41,848 nucleotides of DNA, taken from contig JBGVMW010000151.1 of the NCBI GenBank assembly GCA_045125095.1, forward strand, positions 1 to 41,848, written 5' to 3'. A program made the translations under genes and the position numbers. This stretch comes from JBGVMW01 sp045125095 (GTDB taxonomy: Bacteria; Bacillota; Clostridia; Lachnospirales; Lachnospiraceae). The notes under the pieces are model-generated. The model made no database searches. It had not been told where the DNA came from and saw only the letters and a list, made by a program, of their open reading frames with translations. Each line of letters opens with the position of its first letter. Positions within the stretch are counted from its first letter, which is position 1. Positions 7,523 through 16,604 of this stretch are shown piece after piece.

Positions 7523-7837
7523 ATGGATATTACATCATTATATAGTGTAGGTTCGGAATATATTAAGAATGCTGCTAACAGTAGTAAGTTAACGGGGGAT
7601 AGCGATACAGCAAGTTTTGATTCGTTGCTTACTGCGGCTATGGATAATATTAATCAGACAAGCGCTTTAGAAGCGGTTGCTGACGAGGAAAAAATGAAAT
7701 GGGCTATGGGAATCAGCGAAAATTCTCATGATATGACGATTGCTATGTCTAAGGCAAGTGCTGCAATTGATTATACGGTTGCAATACGTGATAAATTTTT
7801 AGAAGCATATAAAGAAATAATAAATATGCAGATTTAG
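7523..7837 (+). CDS. fliE: Flagellar MS-ring/rod adaptor FliE
   Basis: FliE links the MS ring and export gate to the rod. The 104-residue product shows the FliE pattern: a disordered N-terminus, a central F-x-S-L-L-x-A-x-x-x-I (FDSLLTAAMDNI) segment, and a C-terminal helix ending in YTVAIRDKFLEAYKEIINMQI, the typical end of this family. GGGAGGAAATT precedes ATG 7523. Order flgB-flgC-fliE-fliF is universal in Firmicutes. Confidence 0.93.
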   Translation: MDITSLYSVGSEYIKNAANSSKLTGDSDTASFDSLLTAAMDNINQTSALEAVADEEKMKWAMGISENSHDMTIAMSKASAAIDYTVAIRDKFLEAYKEIINMQI

Positions 7838-7897
7838 TCGTTGTGGTATGGGCGCATGGCTGGAAAAAGATATAAAAACAAGTAAGGGAGAATACCC

Positions 7898-9487
7898 ATG
7901 GGAGATAAAGTTAAGGATGTCCTTAATAAAATAAAAGAATTTTGGAATAAGTATACGGCAAAGCAAAAAATAATTATTAGTAGCGTAATAGCGGTTGTGG
8001 TTGTTACGTTTATTATTCTTGCTATTGTCTTTTCGAGAACTTCATATGTACCGTTAATAACCTGTGCAAACGCAACGGAAGCGATGGAAGTCAGGAGTTT
8101 GATGGATGAAAAAGGCTATGATTATAAGCTACAAGGTAGTATGAGTTTTACTATCAATGAATCCCAGTATAATGAAGCGATATTAGAAATTGGTGGTTCA
8201 GGAGTGATTGATGATGGCTATTCGTTGACGGATGCGTTATCGGGCGGTTTTAATAGTACGGAATCTGATAAGGATAGAAAATATGTTAAGTATTTAGAAG
8301 AAAAAACTGCGTCTATTTTAGAAGGTATGGCAAATGTAAAAAGTGCATCTGTTTCGATTACAGTGCCAAATAATGATGAAACGTTGCTGGCGAATAAAGA
8401 AGAGGCATCTGTTGCTGTTAAGATTGAGCGTAATGGTGAAATTACGATGGAAATGGCAAATACGATGGCTAATTTTCTTATGACTGCTGTTGGTAATACA
8501 ACGACTGAGAAGATTACGATTATTGATCAGAATATGAATTCTTTATTTAGTGGTGCGGCGGATAACTCGGCAGTTGGTAGTGCTAGCAGTAAGTTTGGCG
8601 TGAAGGCACAAGCTGAGAATACACTGAAAGAAAATGTTGCAAAAATGCTCATGGGAGCTGGTGTGTATGATAAGGCTGAGGTAGTGCCAAATCTGATATT
8701 GGATTTTGATGAAGTGAAAAAAGTGGTTCATGAGTATTATGCCAATGAAGATAGAGAAGAAGGTATGATTTCTCATCAGGATACATATGAATCAAATTCC
8801 ACAAATGGAAGTGGCGGAACGCCGGGTACTGCTTCAAATGATGATACAGATTATGTGATTCAGGATTCGGAAGAAAATTCATCAACAGTAGAAGATACAA
8901 GTACAGATTATTTGCCAAATGAAGTGGTAGAGGAAATTGTACAGTCTCCTGGAGCAATTCAGTATGAGAATTCTTCGATTTCTGTAGTGGCAACCCATGA
9001 AGTGACTTACCGTGAAGAAGATTTGAAAGAGCAGGGGTTGCTGGAGGGTATTTCCTTTGAACGTTATGTGGAAGAAAATAGTGCGCCGATAGTGACAGAG
9101 GTGAGTGCTGAAGTTATTACTTCTATTTCTAAGGCGACAGGTATTCCGGAAGAAAATATTTCGATTTTAGCATATGATGTTCCGGTATATGAAGCTTCAG
9201 CGGAAAGTGGATTTACAATTACAGACGCTTTGCAGATTCTATTAGTGGTGATTATTCTTGCGTTGTTAGGATTTGTTGTATTTATGACATTGCGTCCGGC
9301 TGTAGTAAACGAGATAGAGCCGGATGTACCGGTTGAACAGTTACTTCAAGATACAAAAGCAGCGCTTGAAGATATTGAATATGACGACCGTTCTGAGGCT
9401 AGAAAGCTGATTGAGAAATTTGTGGATGAGAATCCGGATGCCGTTGCGCAGTTATTGCGTAATTGGCTGAATGATGGTTGGGAGTGA
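7898..9487 (+). CDS. fliF: Flagellar MS-ring protein FliF
   Basis: FliF builds the membrane ring that houses the export gate and seats the C ring. The 529-residue protein has an N-terminal membrane helix (about 24-46), ring-building motifs RBM1-3 (YscJ-like region with LMDEKGYDY and YVKYLEEKTASILEGM), a low-complexity Ser/Asn/Gly/Thr stretch near 295-330 forming the beta-collar insert, a second membrane helix (about 443-465), and a C-terminal cytoplasmic FliG-binding tail ending in LLRNWLNDGW. GGGAG lies upstream of ATG 7898. The gene starts 60 bases after fliE, one of the wider gaps of the early operon. Confidence 0.96.
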   Translation: MGDKVKDVLNKIKEFWNKYTAKQKIIISSVIAVVVVTFIILAIVFSRTSYVPLITCANATEAMEVRSLMDEKGYDYKLQGSMSFTINESQYNEAILEIGGSGVIDDGYSLTDALSGGFNSTESDKDRKYVKYLEEKTASILEGMANVKSASVSITVPNNDETLLANKEEASVAVKIERNGEITMEMANTMANFLMTAVGNTTTEKITIIDQNMNSLFSGAADNSAVGSASSKFGVKAQAENTLKENVAKMLMGAGVYDKAEVVPNLILDFDEVKKVVHEYYANEDREEGMISHQDTYESNSTNGSGGTPGTASNDDTDYVIQDSEENSSTVEDTSTDYLPNEVVEEIVQSPGAIQYENSSISVVATHEVTYREEDLKEQGLLEGISFERYVEENSAPIVTEVSAEVITSISKATGIPEENISILAYDVPVYEASAESGFTITDALQILLVVIILALLGFVVFMTLRPAVVNEIEPDVPVEQLLQDTKAALEDIEYDDRSEARKLIEKFVDENPDAVAQLLRNWLNDGWE

Positions 9488-9492
9488 TAATT

Positions 9493-10506
9493 ATGGCAGG
9501 AAAAGAACAGAATATGACTGGTACTGAGAAGGCAGCCGTGCTTTTGATTGCTCTCGGTCCGGAAAAATCGGCTTCTATATTTAAACATCTCAAGGAAGAT
9601 GAAATTGAAACACTTACATTGGAGATTGCAAATACAAGAAGTGTTTCTCCGAAGATGAAGGAAGAAGTGATAAATGAATTTTATCAGGTGTGTTTAGCGC
9701 AGCAGTATATTGCTGAAGGTGGTATTGGATACGCAAAAGATTTGTTAGAGAAAGCATTGGGAAGCGAAAAAGCAATGGATGTTATCAACAAGCTGACTGC
9801 TTCTTTGCAGGTGCGTCCATTCGAATTTATCCGAAAGACGGATGCTTCACAGCTTTTGAACTTTATTCAGGACGAGCATCCACAGACAATTGCTTTGATA
9901 TTATCTTATCTGCCGTCTTCGCAGGCAGCAACAATTGTGTCTTCTTTGCCACCGGAAAAACAGCCGGATGTTGCGAAGCGTATTGCAATTATGGATAGAA
10001 CATCGCCAGATGTAATTAAAGAGGTGGAGAAAGTATTGGAAAGAAAATTATCTTCTCTTGTCAACCAGGATTACACGATTATCGGTGGTGTGGATTCTAT
10101 CGTAGAGATTTTGAATACGGTAGACCGTGGAACCGAGAAGCATATTATGGAGACTTTGGAAATCGACGAGCCGGAATTGGCAGACGAGATCAGAAAGAAA
10201 ATGTTTGTATTCGAAGATATTCTTTCTCTCGACGACAGAGCAATTCAGCGTGTGCTTAGAGATGTGGATAACAATGATCTTGCGATTGCGCTTAAAGGTA
10301 CAACAGAAGATGTGCAAAATGTTATCTTCAAGAACATGTCATCACGTCTGGCTGCTATGTTGCAGGAGGATATGGAATTCATGGGTCCTGTGCGTATGAA
10401 AGATGTTGAAGAAGCACAACAGAAGATTGTTAACATTATTAGAAAATTAGAAGACGCAGGAGAAATTGTAATTTCCAGAGGCGGAGGTGACGAGATAATT
10501 GTCTAA
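9493..10506 (+). CDS. fliG: Flagellar motor switch protein FliG
   Basis: FliG sits on FliF and transmits torque from the MotA/MotB stator. The 337-residue product has the N-terminal FliF-binding domain (KAAVLLIALGPEKSASIFKHL), the middle domain with the EHPQTIA motif, an armadillo linker, and the C-terminal torque domain containing FEDILSLDDRAIQRVLRDVD with the conserved charged residues facing MotA. GGGAG (9480-9484) lies 8 bases before ATG 9493; an in-frame ATG at 9478 would overlap fliF and lacks a site. The end overlaps fliH by eight bases. Confidence 0.96.
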   Translation: MAGKEQNMTGTEKAAVLLIALGPEKSASIFKHLKEDEIETLTLEIANTRSVSPKMKEEVINEFYQVCLAQQYIAEGGIGYAKDLLEKALGSEKAMDVINKLTASLQVRPFEFIRKTDASQLLNFIQDEHPQTIALILSYLPSSQAATIVSSLPPEKQPDVAKRIAIMDRTSPDVIKEVEKVLERKLSSLVNQDYTIIGGVDSIVEILNTVDRGTEKHIMETLEIDEPELADEIRKKMFVFEDILSLDDRAIQRVLRDVDNNDLAIALKGTTEDVQNVIFKNMSSRLAAMLQEDMEFMGPVRMKDVEEAQQKIVNIIRKLEDAGEIVISRGGGDEIIV

Positions 10507-11311
10507 TTTATTAAAATATGGTTATTTCGTCAAAAAAGAAGAGAACAGAATTATTGATTATAATGAACTGGTACAGGAAAAAATAAAAAAAATTCAAGAA
10601 ACCAAACGCTTATCAGAGACAACGGATAGTGAGAATGATGGAGAAGAAGGTTTTGTGGCTGGGCTTAAGGCGGAAGAACTGGAATTGATTATGGAAGACC
10701 AGGGAGCAGTGAAAGAACCTGTACAAGAGGAACCTGATGCGGAAGAACTGTATGCCAAGGCTCAAGCGGAAGTGGAAGACATGTTAGAGCAGGCAAGAGA
10801 GGAAGCAGAAAGAATCCGCCAAGATGCGTATCAGGAAGGTTTGGAAAATGGCTACCAGGAGGGGATGGCACAGGCGCAGACTGAATTAGAACAGCAGAAA
10901 GCTGAGTTGGAAGAACAGAAACTTCAGCTTGAAGAAGCGTACCGGGTCAGAGAGGAAGCGATGGAACCGGAACTTGTAAATGCATTGTGTGATATTTTTG
11001 AACATGTTTTCCGGGTGAATTTTGCTTCTGAAAAGGATATGATATTGTATTTGTTGCAAGGTACAATGGGCAATATTTCTGATAATAAGGAATTTGTGAT
11101 AAAAACCTCTAGTGATGATTTTGTATATGTGAAAGAAAACAGAGGGAAACTTGCCATGTTTGCTCCGGGAGCAAACAGTATTGATGTGGTGGAGGATGCT
11201 TCTCTTAAGAAGAATCAGTGCATCATAGAAACAGAAGGCGGGGTATTCGACTGTAGTGCAGATGTACAGTTAGAAGCCTTGAGAAAGGCGTTAGAAACTC
11301 TATCATATTAG
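10499..11311 (+). CDS. fliH: Flagellar export-ATPase regulator FliH
   Basis: FliH binds FliI and anchors the ATPase complex to the C ring. The 270-residue product has a charged N-terminus, a long Glu/Gln/Ala-rich coiled coil (about 85-155, with the GxxxG-like ENGYQEGMAQAQ segment) and a C-terminal domain resembling the peripheral stalk of V/F-ATPases (FVYVKEN...IIETEGGVFDCSADVQLEALRKAL). It uses a TTG start at 10499 with GGAGGTGA 8 bases upstream inside fliG; the start codon and the fliG stop share the 8-base string TTGTCTAA. Assignment rests on the coiled coil, the C-terminal motif and position. Confidence 0.9.
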   Translation: MSNLLKYGYFVKKEENRIIDYNELVQEKIKKIQETKRLSETTDSENDGEEGFVAGLKAEELELIMEDQGAVKEPVQEEPDAEELYAKAQAEVEDMLEQAREEAERIRQDAYQEGLENGYQEGMAQAQTELEQQKAELEEQKLQLEEAYRVREEAMEPELVNALCDIFEHVFRVNFASEKDMILYLLQGTMGNISDNKEFVIKTSSDDFVYVKENRGKLAMFAPGANSIDVVEDASLKKNQCIIETEGGVFDCSADVQLEALRKALETLSY

Positions 11312-11329
11312 GTGAAGGTAGGAATTCTT

Positions 11330-12643
11330 GTGCAGACAATCGATGTAGAAAAGTATAGAAAATTAAAAGAAAAAACATATTTTAAAAAATATGGTAAGGT
11401 AGCCAAAGTGGTGGGTTTAACAGTAGAATCAGTTGGACCGGATGCGAGACTGGGAGATTTGTGCCGCATCTTCTCTGCGGAGGGTTCTTCTCATGACATT
11501 ATGGCTGAAGTAGTAGGGTTTAAAGATAAGAGAGTACTTTTGATGCCGTATGATGATGTGGAAGGAATTAGTGCGGGATGTGTTGTTGAGAATACTGGAC
11601 ATCCGCTAATGGTACAGGTTGGAGAAGGGCTTCTTGGTAAGACGCTGGATGGTTTGGGAAGACCTATTGATGGTCAGGAGATAAAATGCAATTCTTACCG
11701 TTCGGTAGAGGCGCCACCGCCGGATCCGTTAGATAGAAGTATTATTTCTGAGGTTTTGCCATTAGGCGTTAAGGCGGTAGATGGACTGATTACACTGGGA
11801 AAAGGGCAACGTATTGGAATATTTGCAGGAAGCGGTGTTGGTAAAAGTACATTGCTTGGAATGTTTGCCAGAAATACAAAAGCGGATATTAATGTCATTG
11901 CTTTGATAGGTGAGCGCGGGCGTGAGGTTCGTGAATTTATCGAGCGGGATTTAGGTGAAGAAGGTATGCGTCGCTCCGTTGTGGTAGTGGCTACTTCTGA
12001 TAAACCGGCATTAATTCGTAACAAGGCCGCAAAAACAGCTACGGCAATTGCGGAATATTTCAGAGAACAAGGGAAGGATGTACTTCTTATGATGGATTCT
12101 CTTACCCGTTTTTCCATGGCACAGCGAGAGATTGGTCTGGCATCTGGAGAACCGCCTGTAACAAGAGGATATCCGCCTAGTGTATATTCTGAGATGCCGA
12201 AACTGTTAGAGCGAGCTGGAAATTCAGAGAGTGGCTCCATTACTGCTTTATATACGGTATTGGTTGATGGTGATGATTTTAATGAACCGATTACCGACAC
12301 AGCAAGAAGTATTCTGGATGGACATATTATGTTGAATAGAAAGCTGGCACATAAGAATCATTATCCTGCAATTGACATATTGCAGAGCATCTCTCGATGC
12401 ATGTCTCAGGTGGTTGATAAAGAACATAGAAAGGCTGCAGGTCAGCTGAAAAATGTTATGGCAACCTACAATGAAGCAGAAGATTTGATAAATATTGGTG
12501 CTTACAAACCGGGTTCCAACAAAAATATCGATTATGCAATCAGTAAGATGGATGCTGTGAATGAATTTTTGTTACAGGATGTGTATGATAAATATACATT
12601 CGAAGAAATTACAGAACAGTTAGAGACGATGTTTGCTGAATAA
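11330..12643 (+). CDS. fliI: Flagellar type III export ATPase FliI
   Basis: FliI is the hexameric F1-like ATPase that energises flagellar export. Walker A GSGVGKST is at about residues 167-174, followed by LIGERGREVREFIERDLG, Walker B VLLMMDSLTRF and the ALASGEPP/RGYPPSVY-type catalytic loop. The start is uncertain: GTG 11330 has an AAGGTAGGA-like site and gives 437 residues, typical for FliI, while an in-frame GTG at 11312 directly follows the fliH stop and would add six residues without a clear site. Neighbours fliH and fliJ are its binding partners. Confidence 0.95.
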   Translation: MQTIDVEKYRKLKEKTYFKKYGKVAKVVGLTVESVGPDARLGDLCRIFSAEGSSHDIMAEVVGFKDKRVLLMPYDDVEGISAGCVVENTGHPLMVQVGEGLLGKTLDGLGRPIDGQEIKCNSYRSVEAPPPDPLDRSIISEVLPLGVKAVDGLITLGKGQRIGIFAGSGVGKSTLLGMFARNTKADINVIALIGERGREVREFIERDLGEEGMRRSVVVVATSDKPALIRNKAAKTATAIAEYFREQGKDVLLMMDSLTRFSMAQREIGLASGEPPVTRGYPPSVYSEMPKLLERAGNSESGSITALYTVLVDGDDFNEPITDTARSILDGHIMLNRKLAHKNHYPAIDILQSISRCMSQVVDKEHRKAAGQLKNVMATYNEAEDLINIGAYKPGSNKNIDYAISKMDAVNEFLLQDVYDKYTFEEITEQLETMFAE

Positions 12644-12657
12644 CAGGAGATGATAGG

Positions 12658-13125
12658 ATGGCAAAATTCATTTATCGAATGCAAAATGTTCTGGATATCA
12701 AAATGAAAATGGAAGAACAGGCGAAGGCATCTTATGCATTGCGCAGAATGAAGTTGTCAGAGGAAGAGGAAAAGTTAGCATCATACCGCATGCGTAAAGA
12801 ACACTATGAGGACGCATATCGCAAATCAGAAGAAGGCGTGCTCAATATTAGAGAAATGAATTATTACCGGAATGCGGTGGAACATATGAATGCAGTGATT
12901 AAAAATCAGATGTTAGCTGTCCATGTGGCTCAAAAGAATTTAGAGGAAGCGGCTAAAGTATTGAAAAATCACATGCAGGAAAGAAAAACCCATGAGAAAT
13001 TGAAAGAATACGCTTTTGATGAATTTGTGAAGGAGATTAATTCACAGGAAAGCAAAGAAATCGATGAGCTGGTCAGTTATACTTATGGAAAATCCGAAAA
13101 TGATGACGATATGAATCAGGAATAA
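12658..13125 (+). CDS. fliJ: Flagellar export chaperone/stalk protein FliJ
   Basis: FliJ is a coiled-coil stalk in the FliI hexamer that couples the ATPase to FlhA. The 155-residue product starts MAKFIYRMQNVLDIKMKMEEQAK, matching the family start (F-x-Y-R-L-x-x-x-L-x-x-K), and is almost entirely charged helix. Sequence identity is always low in this family, so the call rests on length, helical pattern and position between fliI and the MotE-like gene. AGGAGATG precedes ATG 12658. Confidence 0.9.
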   Translation: MAKFIYRMQNVLDIKMKMEEQAKASYALRRMKLSEEEEKLASYRMRKEHYEDAYRKSEEGVLNIREMNYYRNAVEHMNAVIKNQMLAVHVAQKNLEEAAKVLKNHMQERKTHEKLKEYAFDEFVKEINSQESKEIDELVSYTYGKSENDDDMNQE

Positions 13126-13143
13126 ATAGAAACGAGGGTAGTT

Positions 13144-13923
13144 ATGGCTCAAAACGAAGTGATGGAAGAAATGAATAAAAAGGGAAAAAAGAAAAAGGGA
13201 AAAGACACAGACGATTACGCGGAAAAAAGAAGTGGTGGGTTAGCAACAGTTTTCGTAACGCTTGCCATTATAGTAATCTGGCTGGTTGTCTTTGTTGCAC
13301 TGATTAAATATGATTTAGGTGGTTTTGGTTCTAAAGTGTTGTATCCTGTATTGAAGGATGTTCCTGTAGTAAAATACATTCTTCCGGAAGTAGAGGAGGC
13401 AGAAGAAGATTCAGAATATCCATATGCAACAATGGGCGAGGCTACTGCGGAAATTGAACGTTTGGAAAAAGAATTGGAAAAAGCGAAGCAGTCACAAGTA
13501 TCCGAAAGCGAAGTGGTAAAAGAGCTGACTGCGGAAGTAGAACGACTTCAGGTGTTTGAGACTAATCAGGTAGAATTCGAGAGGGAAAAAAGTGAATTTT
13601 ACGAACAAGTGGTATTTGCAGATAATGCGCCTGATGTGAGTGAATATCAAAAATATTATGAAAGCATCGAACCGGAATATGCGGCCGATTTATATAAACA
13701 GGTAATAGAACAGGTTCAGTATGATGAAGATGTCAAGGAATATGCAAAAGCATATGCAGAAATGAAGCCGGCGAAGGCGGCAGGTATTTTTGAAGCAATG
13801 ACAGATGATTTACAGTTGGCAGCTCAGATTCTTGAGAATATGTCAGCGGACAGTAGAGGAGCCATTTTAGGAGCGATGGATCCTACAGTTGCGGCACGAA
13901 TCACAAAAATTATGGAGCCGTAA
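13144..13923 (+). CDS. MotE-like membrane protein (YlxF position)
   Basis: The 259-residue protein has a Lys/Glu-rich cytoplasmic start, one membrane helix (about 36-58, LATVFVTLAIIVIWLVVFVA), a periplasmic-side coiled coil (about 95-160) and a C-terminal MgtE_N-like helical repeat (KAAGIFEAMTDDLQLAAQILENMSADSRGAILGAMDP). This is the layout of MotE-like proteins and of B. subtilis YlxF, which lies at the same place between fliJ and fliK. MotE in alphaproteobacteria is a periplasmic chaperone of a stator-associated protein; whether this protein does the same is unknown. Function should be read as flagellar, unassigned. Confidence 0.8.
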   Translation: MAQNEVMEEMNKKGKKKKGKDTDDYAEKRSGGLATVFVTLAIIVIWLVVFVALIKYDLGGFGSKVLYPVLKDVPVVKYILPEVEEAEEDSEYPYATMGEATAEIERLEKELEKAKQSQVSESEVVKELTAEVERLQVFETNQVEFEREKSEFYEQVVFADNAPDVSEYQKYYESIEPEYAADLYKQVIEQVQYDEDVKEYAKAYAEMKPAKAAGIFEAMTDDLQLAAQILENMSADSRGAILGAMDPTVAARITKIMEP

Positions 13924-13989
13924 GAAGGGGTGGCACATGCGAAAGCATTTGACCATAAATAAATAATATAAGTAGGAAGGAGGAGTGTA

Positions 13990-15483
13990 ATGAGTGGGTT
14001 ATCAATTAGTAGACTAGCTTCACAGCAAAGTGCAAATCTTTCAGTAAAAACAGAAAATACTGCTTCGCAGGACATACCAATGTTTTCTTCGTATATGAAG
14101 GATACAACAGCAAAGTCTAAGGAATTTAATACCAATGAAACTGTGAACAAAACAGATTCAGGAACTCAAAAATCAGTAGGCGTTACTGAAAAAGGTAATA
14201 GCAAGGTTGCAGATAAAATCGCAAAGACGAAAACTACTGAAAAGGATAATGAGTACTCTGTTGCTGAATTGGTGGCAAATGGTAGTATCGACAAAGACTG
14301 TGTAAGTCAGGAGGTATTAGAGCAGGTTACTGTTGCAGTAAAAGGTATTCTGATGGATAAGTTAGGGGTATCTGAGGATGTGCTTCAAAGTATGATGGAC
14401 GCATTATCCTTGTCAGATGAAGATTTGTTGAATGATGATAACATCAAAGCGTTGGTTATGTTGTACTATGGTATATCGGACAGCGTAGAGCTTATGATGG
14501 ACGAGGAAGCATACCAGACCTTGATGGATGTTGTATCAGCGGTGGAAACTGCTACAACAGAGTTGTGTGAGCAGGCAGGAATGACAGTGGAGGAATTGCA
14601 AGTCTTTGCCGAATTAAATGCAAATACGACAGAAAATGCTGATTTCACAGGAATGCAGTTAGAGGAAACAATGGATGGTGAGATTTCCATGAAGGAAGTA
14701 TCAGCAGTTGCAAGTGATGTAACCACAGAAAATGGAGAAGGCGTCACAGAAACAGCGGATGATATTATAGTGGAGGTTAAGAAAACGCCAACTGATGTAA
14801 CTCAGTCTGAAAACAAAGTTGCGATAGTACAGGAAGGTGCTAGTAGCGAAAATGCAGAAAATCAGAATCCAATGGCAGGAAACCAAGAGGAAAATTCAGC
14901 TATGGAGGATGGCGAGCAGAATCAGACTATAGGTAATGTTCAGACAACAGTACAGACAATTGCAACAGAAAATGGTGTGCAGACCGTATTTACACGCTTG
15001 ACCGACGCTTTAGATATGGTAAAGCAGATTGTAGAACAGATTCGCGTACAGATTACACCGGATACAACATCTATGGAAATGCAGTTGAATCCAGAAAATC
15101 TCGGTAAAGTAACATTAAATGTCAGTGCCAAGAATGGTATTATTACGGCACAGATGACAGTTGAGAATGATGCCGTAAAAGCAGCTGTAGAAAGTCAGAT
15201 GCTCCAGTTAAAGGAGAGCTTAAACAATCAGGGACTTAAGGTAGAAGCCATAGAAGTATCGGTAGAAACCAGAAGTTTTGAGAGACAGGAACAGAATTCC
15301 GGTCAGGGTAAACAGAATGCAGAAGAAATTGTCGAGAAACAAAATACCATCAGAAGAAGAAATATTAATCTTCGCGAAGCATTAGCTGAAGGCGGTATGC
15401 AGGAAGATGGTTTGACAGAAGAAGAATTATTGACTCAGAAGCTTATGAAGGCACATGGTAATACATTGGACTTTATGGCTTAA
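13990..15483 (+). CDS. fliK: Flagellar hook-length control protein FliK
   Basis: FliK measures hook length and switches FlhB export specificity. The 497-residue product is mostly Glu/Asn/Thr-rich and disordered, as expected for the molecular-ruler part, and has the conserved C-terminal Flg_hook domain (about 345-425; LNPENLGKVTLNVSAKNG and the following helix LKESLNNQGLKVEAIEVSV). AAGGAGGAG precedes ATG 13990. It follows the MotE-like gene by 66 bases and precedes flgD, the cap that works with it during hook growth. Confidence 0.92.
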   Translation: MSGLSISRLASQQSANLSVKTENTASQDIPMFSSYMKDTTAKSKEFNTNETVNKTDSGTQKSVGVTEKGNSKVADKIAKTKTTEKDNEYSVAELVANGSIDKDCVSQEVLEQVTVAVKGILMDKLGVSEDVLQSMMDALSLSDEDLLNDDNIKALVMLYYGISDSVELMMDEEAYQTLMDVVSAVETATTELCEQAGMTVEELQVFAELNANTTENADFTGMQLEETMDGEISMKEVSAVASDVTTENGEGVTETADDIIVEVKKTPTDVTQSENKVAIVQEGASSENAENQNPMAGNQEENSAMEDGEQNQTIGNVQTTVQTIATENGVQTVFTRLTDALDMVKQIVEQIRVQITPDTTSMEMQLNPENLGKVTLNVSAKNGIITAQMTVENDAVKAAVESQMLQLKESLNNQGLKVEAIEVSVETRSFERQEQNSGQGKQNAEEIVEKQNTIRRRNINLREALAEGGMQEDGLTEEELLTQKLMKAHGNTLDFMA

Positions 15484-15524
15484 TATATGGGTAACCATTA
15501 TAAACAAGAGAAGGAGGTATAAAT

Positions 15525-16067
15525 ATGGCAGGTATTAGTAATGCATCATATGTTGGCGTTGAAAATGGTGTAATCCAGCAGACAGAGCAGACAGAAGCGC
15601 AAAAGAAGGCAGCGCAGACTCCAGGCGGTGAATTAGGAAAAGACGCATTTTTGCAGCTGTTGGTGGCACAGATGCAGTATCAGGATCCATTAGATCCACA
15701 GGATAATTCTGAGTATATTGCACAGTTAGCACAGTTTTCACAGCTTGAAGAATTGCAGAATATAACAGGTTCGTTTGAACTGTCACAGGCAACGAATCTT
15801 GTTGGAAAAACAGTAATTATGCAGACTGTGTCTGCAGCAACCGGAGATACCACTTATGTTACCGGTACAGTAGATTATTTAGAAATGCAGGGAAATACAC
15901 CGTATCTGTATGTAGGTGGCAATGCATATCCACTAGAAAGTTTAGATACCGTATTGGACGATGCGTACTGGGACAAAATTAAAGATTCCATGGGCAACGG
16001 AACTACAAGTGGAAGCACTGGTTCAACAGAAAGTTCCGATGGGACAAGCAGTGAGGGAGAGTCATAG
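15525..16067 (+). CDS. flgD: Flagellar hook cap/scaffold protein FlgD
   Basis: FlgD caps the growing hook. The 180-residue protein has the defining N-terminal domain (DAFLQLLVAQMQYQDPLDP and EYIAQLAQFSQLEELQNI) followed by a short beta-rich region (LVGKTVIM...GTVDYLEM) and a Ser/Gly/Thr tail at 158-180. It lacks room for the full tandem Tudor/Fn3 modules of the E. coli protein, as is common in Firmicutes. AAGGAGG lies upstream of ATG 15525. Confidence 0.94.
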   Translation: MAGISNASYVGVENGVIQQTEQTEAQKKAAQTPGGELGKDAFLQLLVAQMQYQDPLDPQDNSEYIAQLAQFSQLEELQNITGSFELSQATNLVGKTVIMQTVSAATGDTTYVTGTVDYLEMQGNTPYLYVGGNAYPLESLDTVLDDAYWDKIKDSMGNGTTSGSTGSTESSDGTSSEGES

Positions 16068-16115
16068 AACATATAAGGGAAACAGAAAGTAGCTTCAGAC
16101 TATGGAGGTATGCCT

Positions 16116-16520
16116 ATGAAACTGAATAACCAGTTTACTTCCATTGAGCAAATGACAACGCAGTATTTGCGACAAAAAGATACTACACATGTTTCGGATG
16201 CAGATACAAATGGAAGTGTATCGTTCTTAGATGTGCTTAAGGATAAGCAGACCGACAAATCAGATAGTGAGCTTAAGTTCTCAAAACACGCAGTAGACCG
16301 ACTTCATGACAGACATATTGAGCTGACAACGGAGCAGGTAGAACGTTTAGAAAACGGAACAAAAAAAGCGAATGAAAAAGGGATTAGGGAATCACTTATG
16401 CTGATGGATGAGTTAGCATTTATCATAAGTGTAAAGAATAACACAGTCATTACAGCAATGGACAAAAGTGAAACAGAAGGAAATATATTTACAAATATTG
16501 ACGGTGCAGTTATTATTTAG
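16116..16520 (+). CDS. TIGR02530-family flagellar operon protein
   Basis: This 134-residue protein matches the small flagellar family TIGR02530, found between flgD and flgE in Firmicutes. Its conserved half is KFSKHAVDRLHDRHIELTTEQ, then a Lys-rich helix (ENGTKKANEKGIRESLMLMD) and the end LAFIISVKNNTVITAMD...FTNIDGAVII. There is no signal peptide or membrane segment. Its biochemical role is unknown to me; position suggests hook assembly. ATG 16116 is preferred over ATG 16110 because GGAGG (16104-16108) is 7 bases from it. The 84-base gap before flgE contains a weak GGGCTT/AAGCCC hairpin. Confidence 0.85.
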   Translation: MKLNNQFTSIEQMTTQYLRQKDTTHVSDADTNGSVSFLDVLKDKQTDKSDSELKFSKHAVDRLHDRHIELTTEQVERLENGTKKANEKGIRESLMLMDELAFIISVKNNTVITAMDKSETEGNIFTNIDGAVII

Positions 16521-16604
16521 CCGGACCTTTTAGGAGGCTTAGGGCTTTGAATGACAGATAAGCCCGGTATCGTCATAAAATGAGGTTAAGGAGGCTATTT
16601 CATT

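Noticed and set aside
16551..16583. 10-codon frame (MTDKPGIVIK) before flgE
   Set aside because: GGAGG is 13-14 bases away, the frame lies in a weak hairpin, and there is no sign of selection visible in one sequence.
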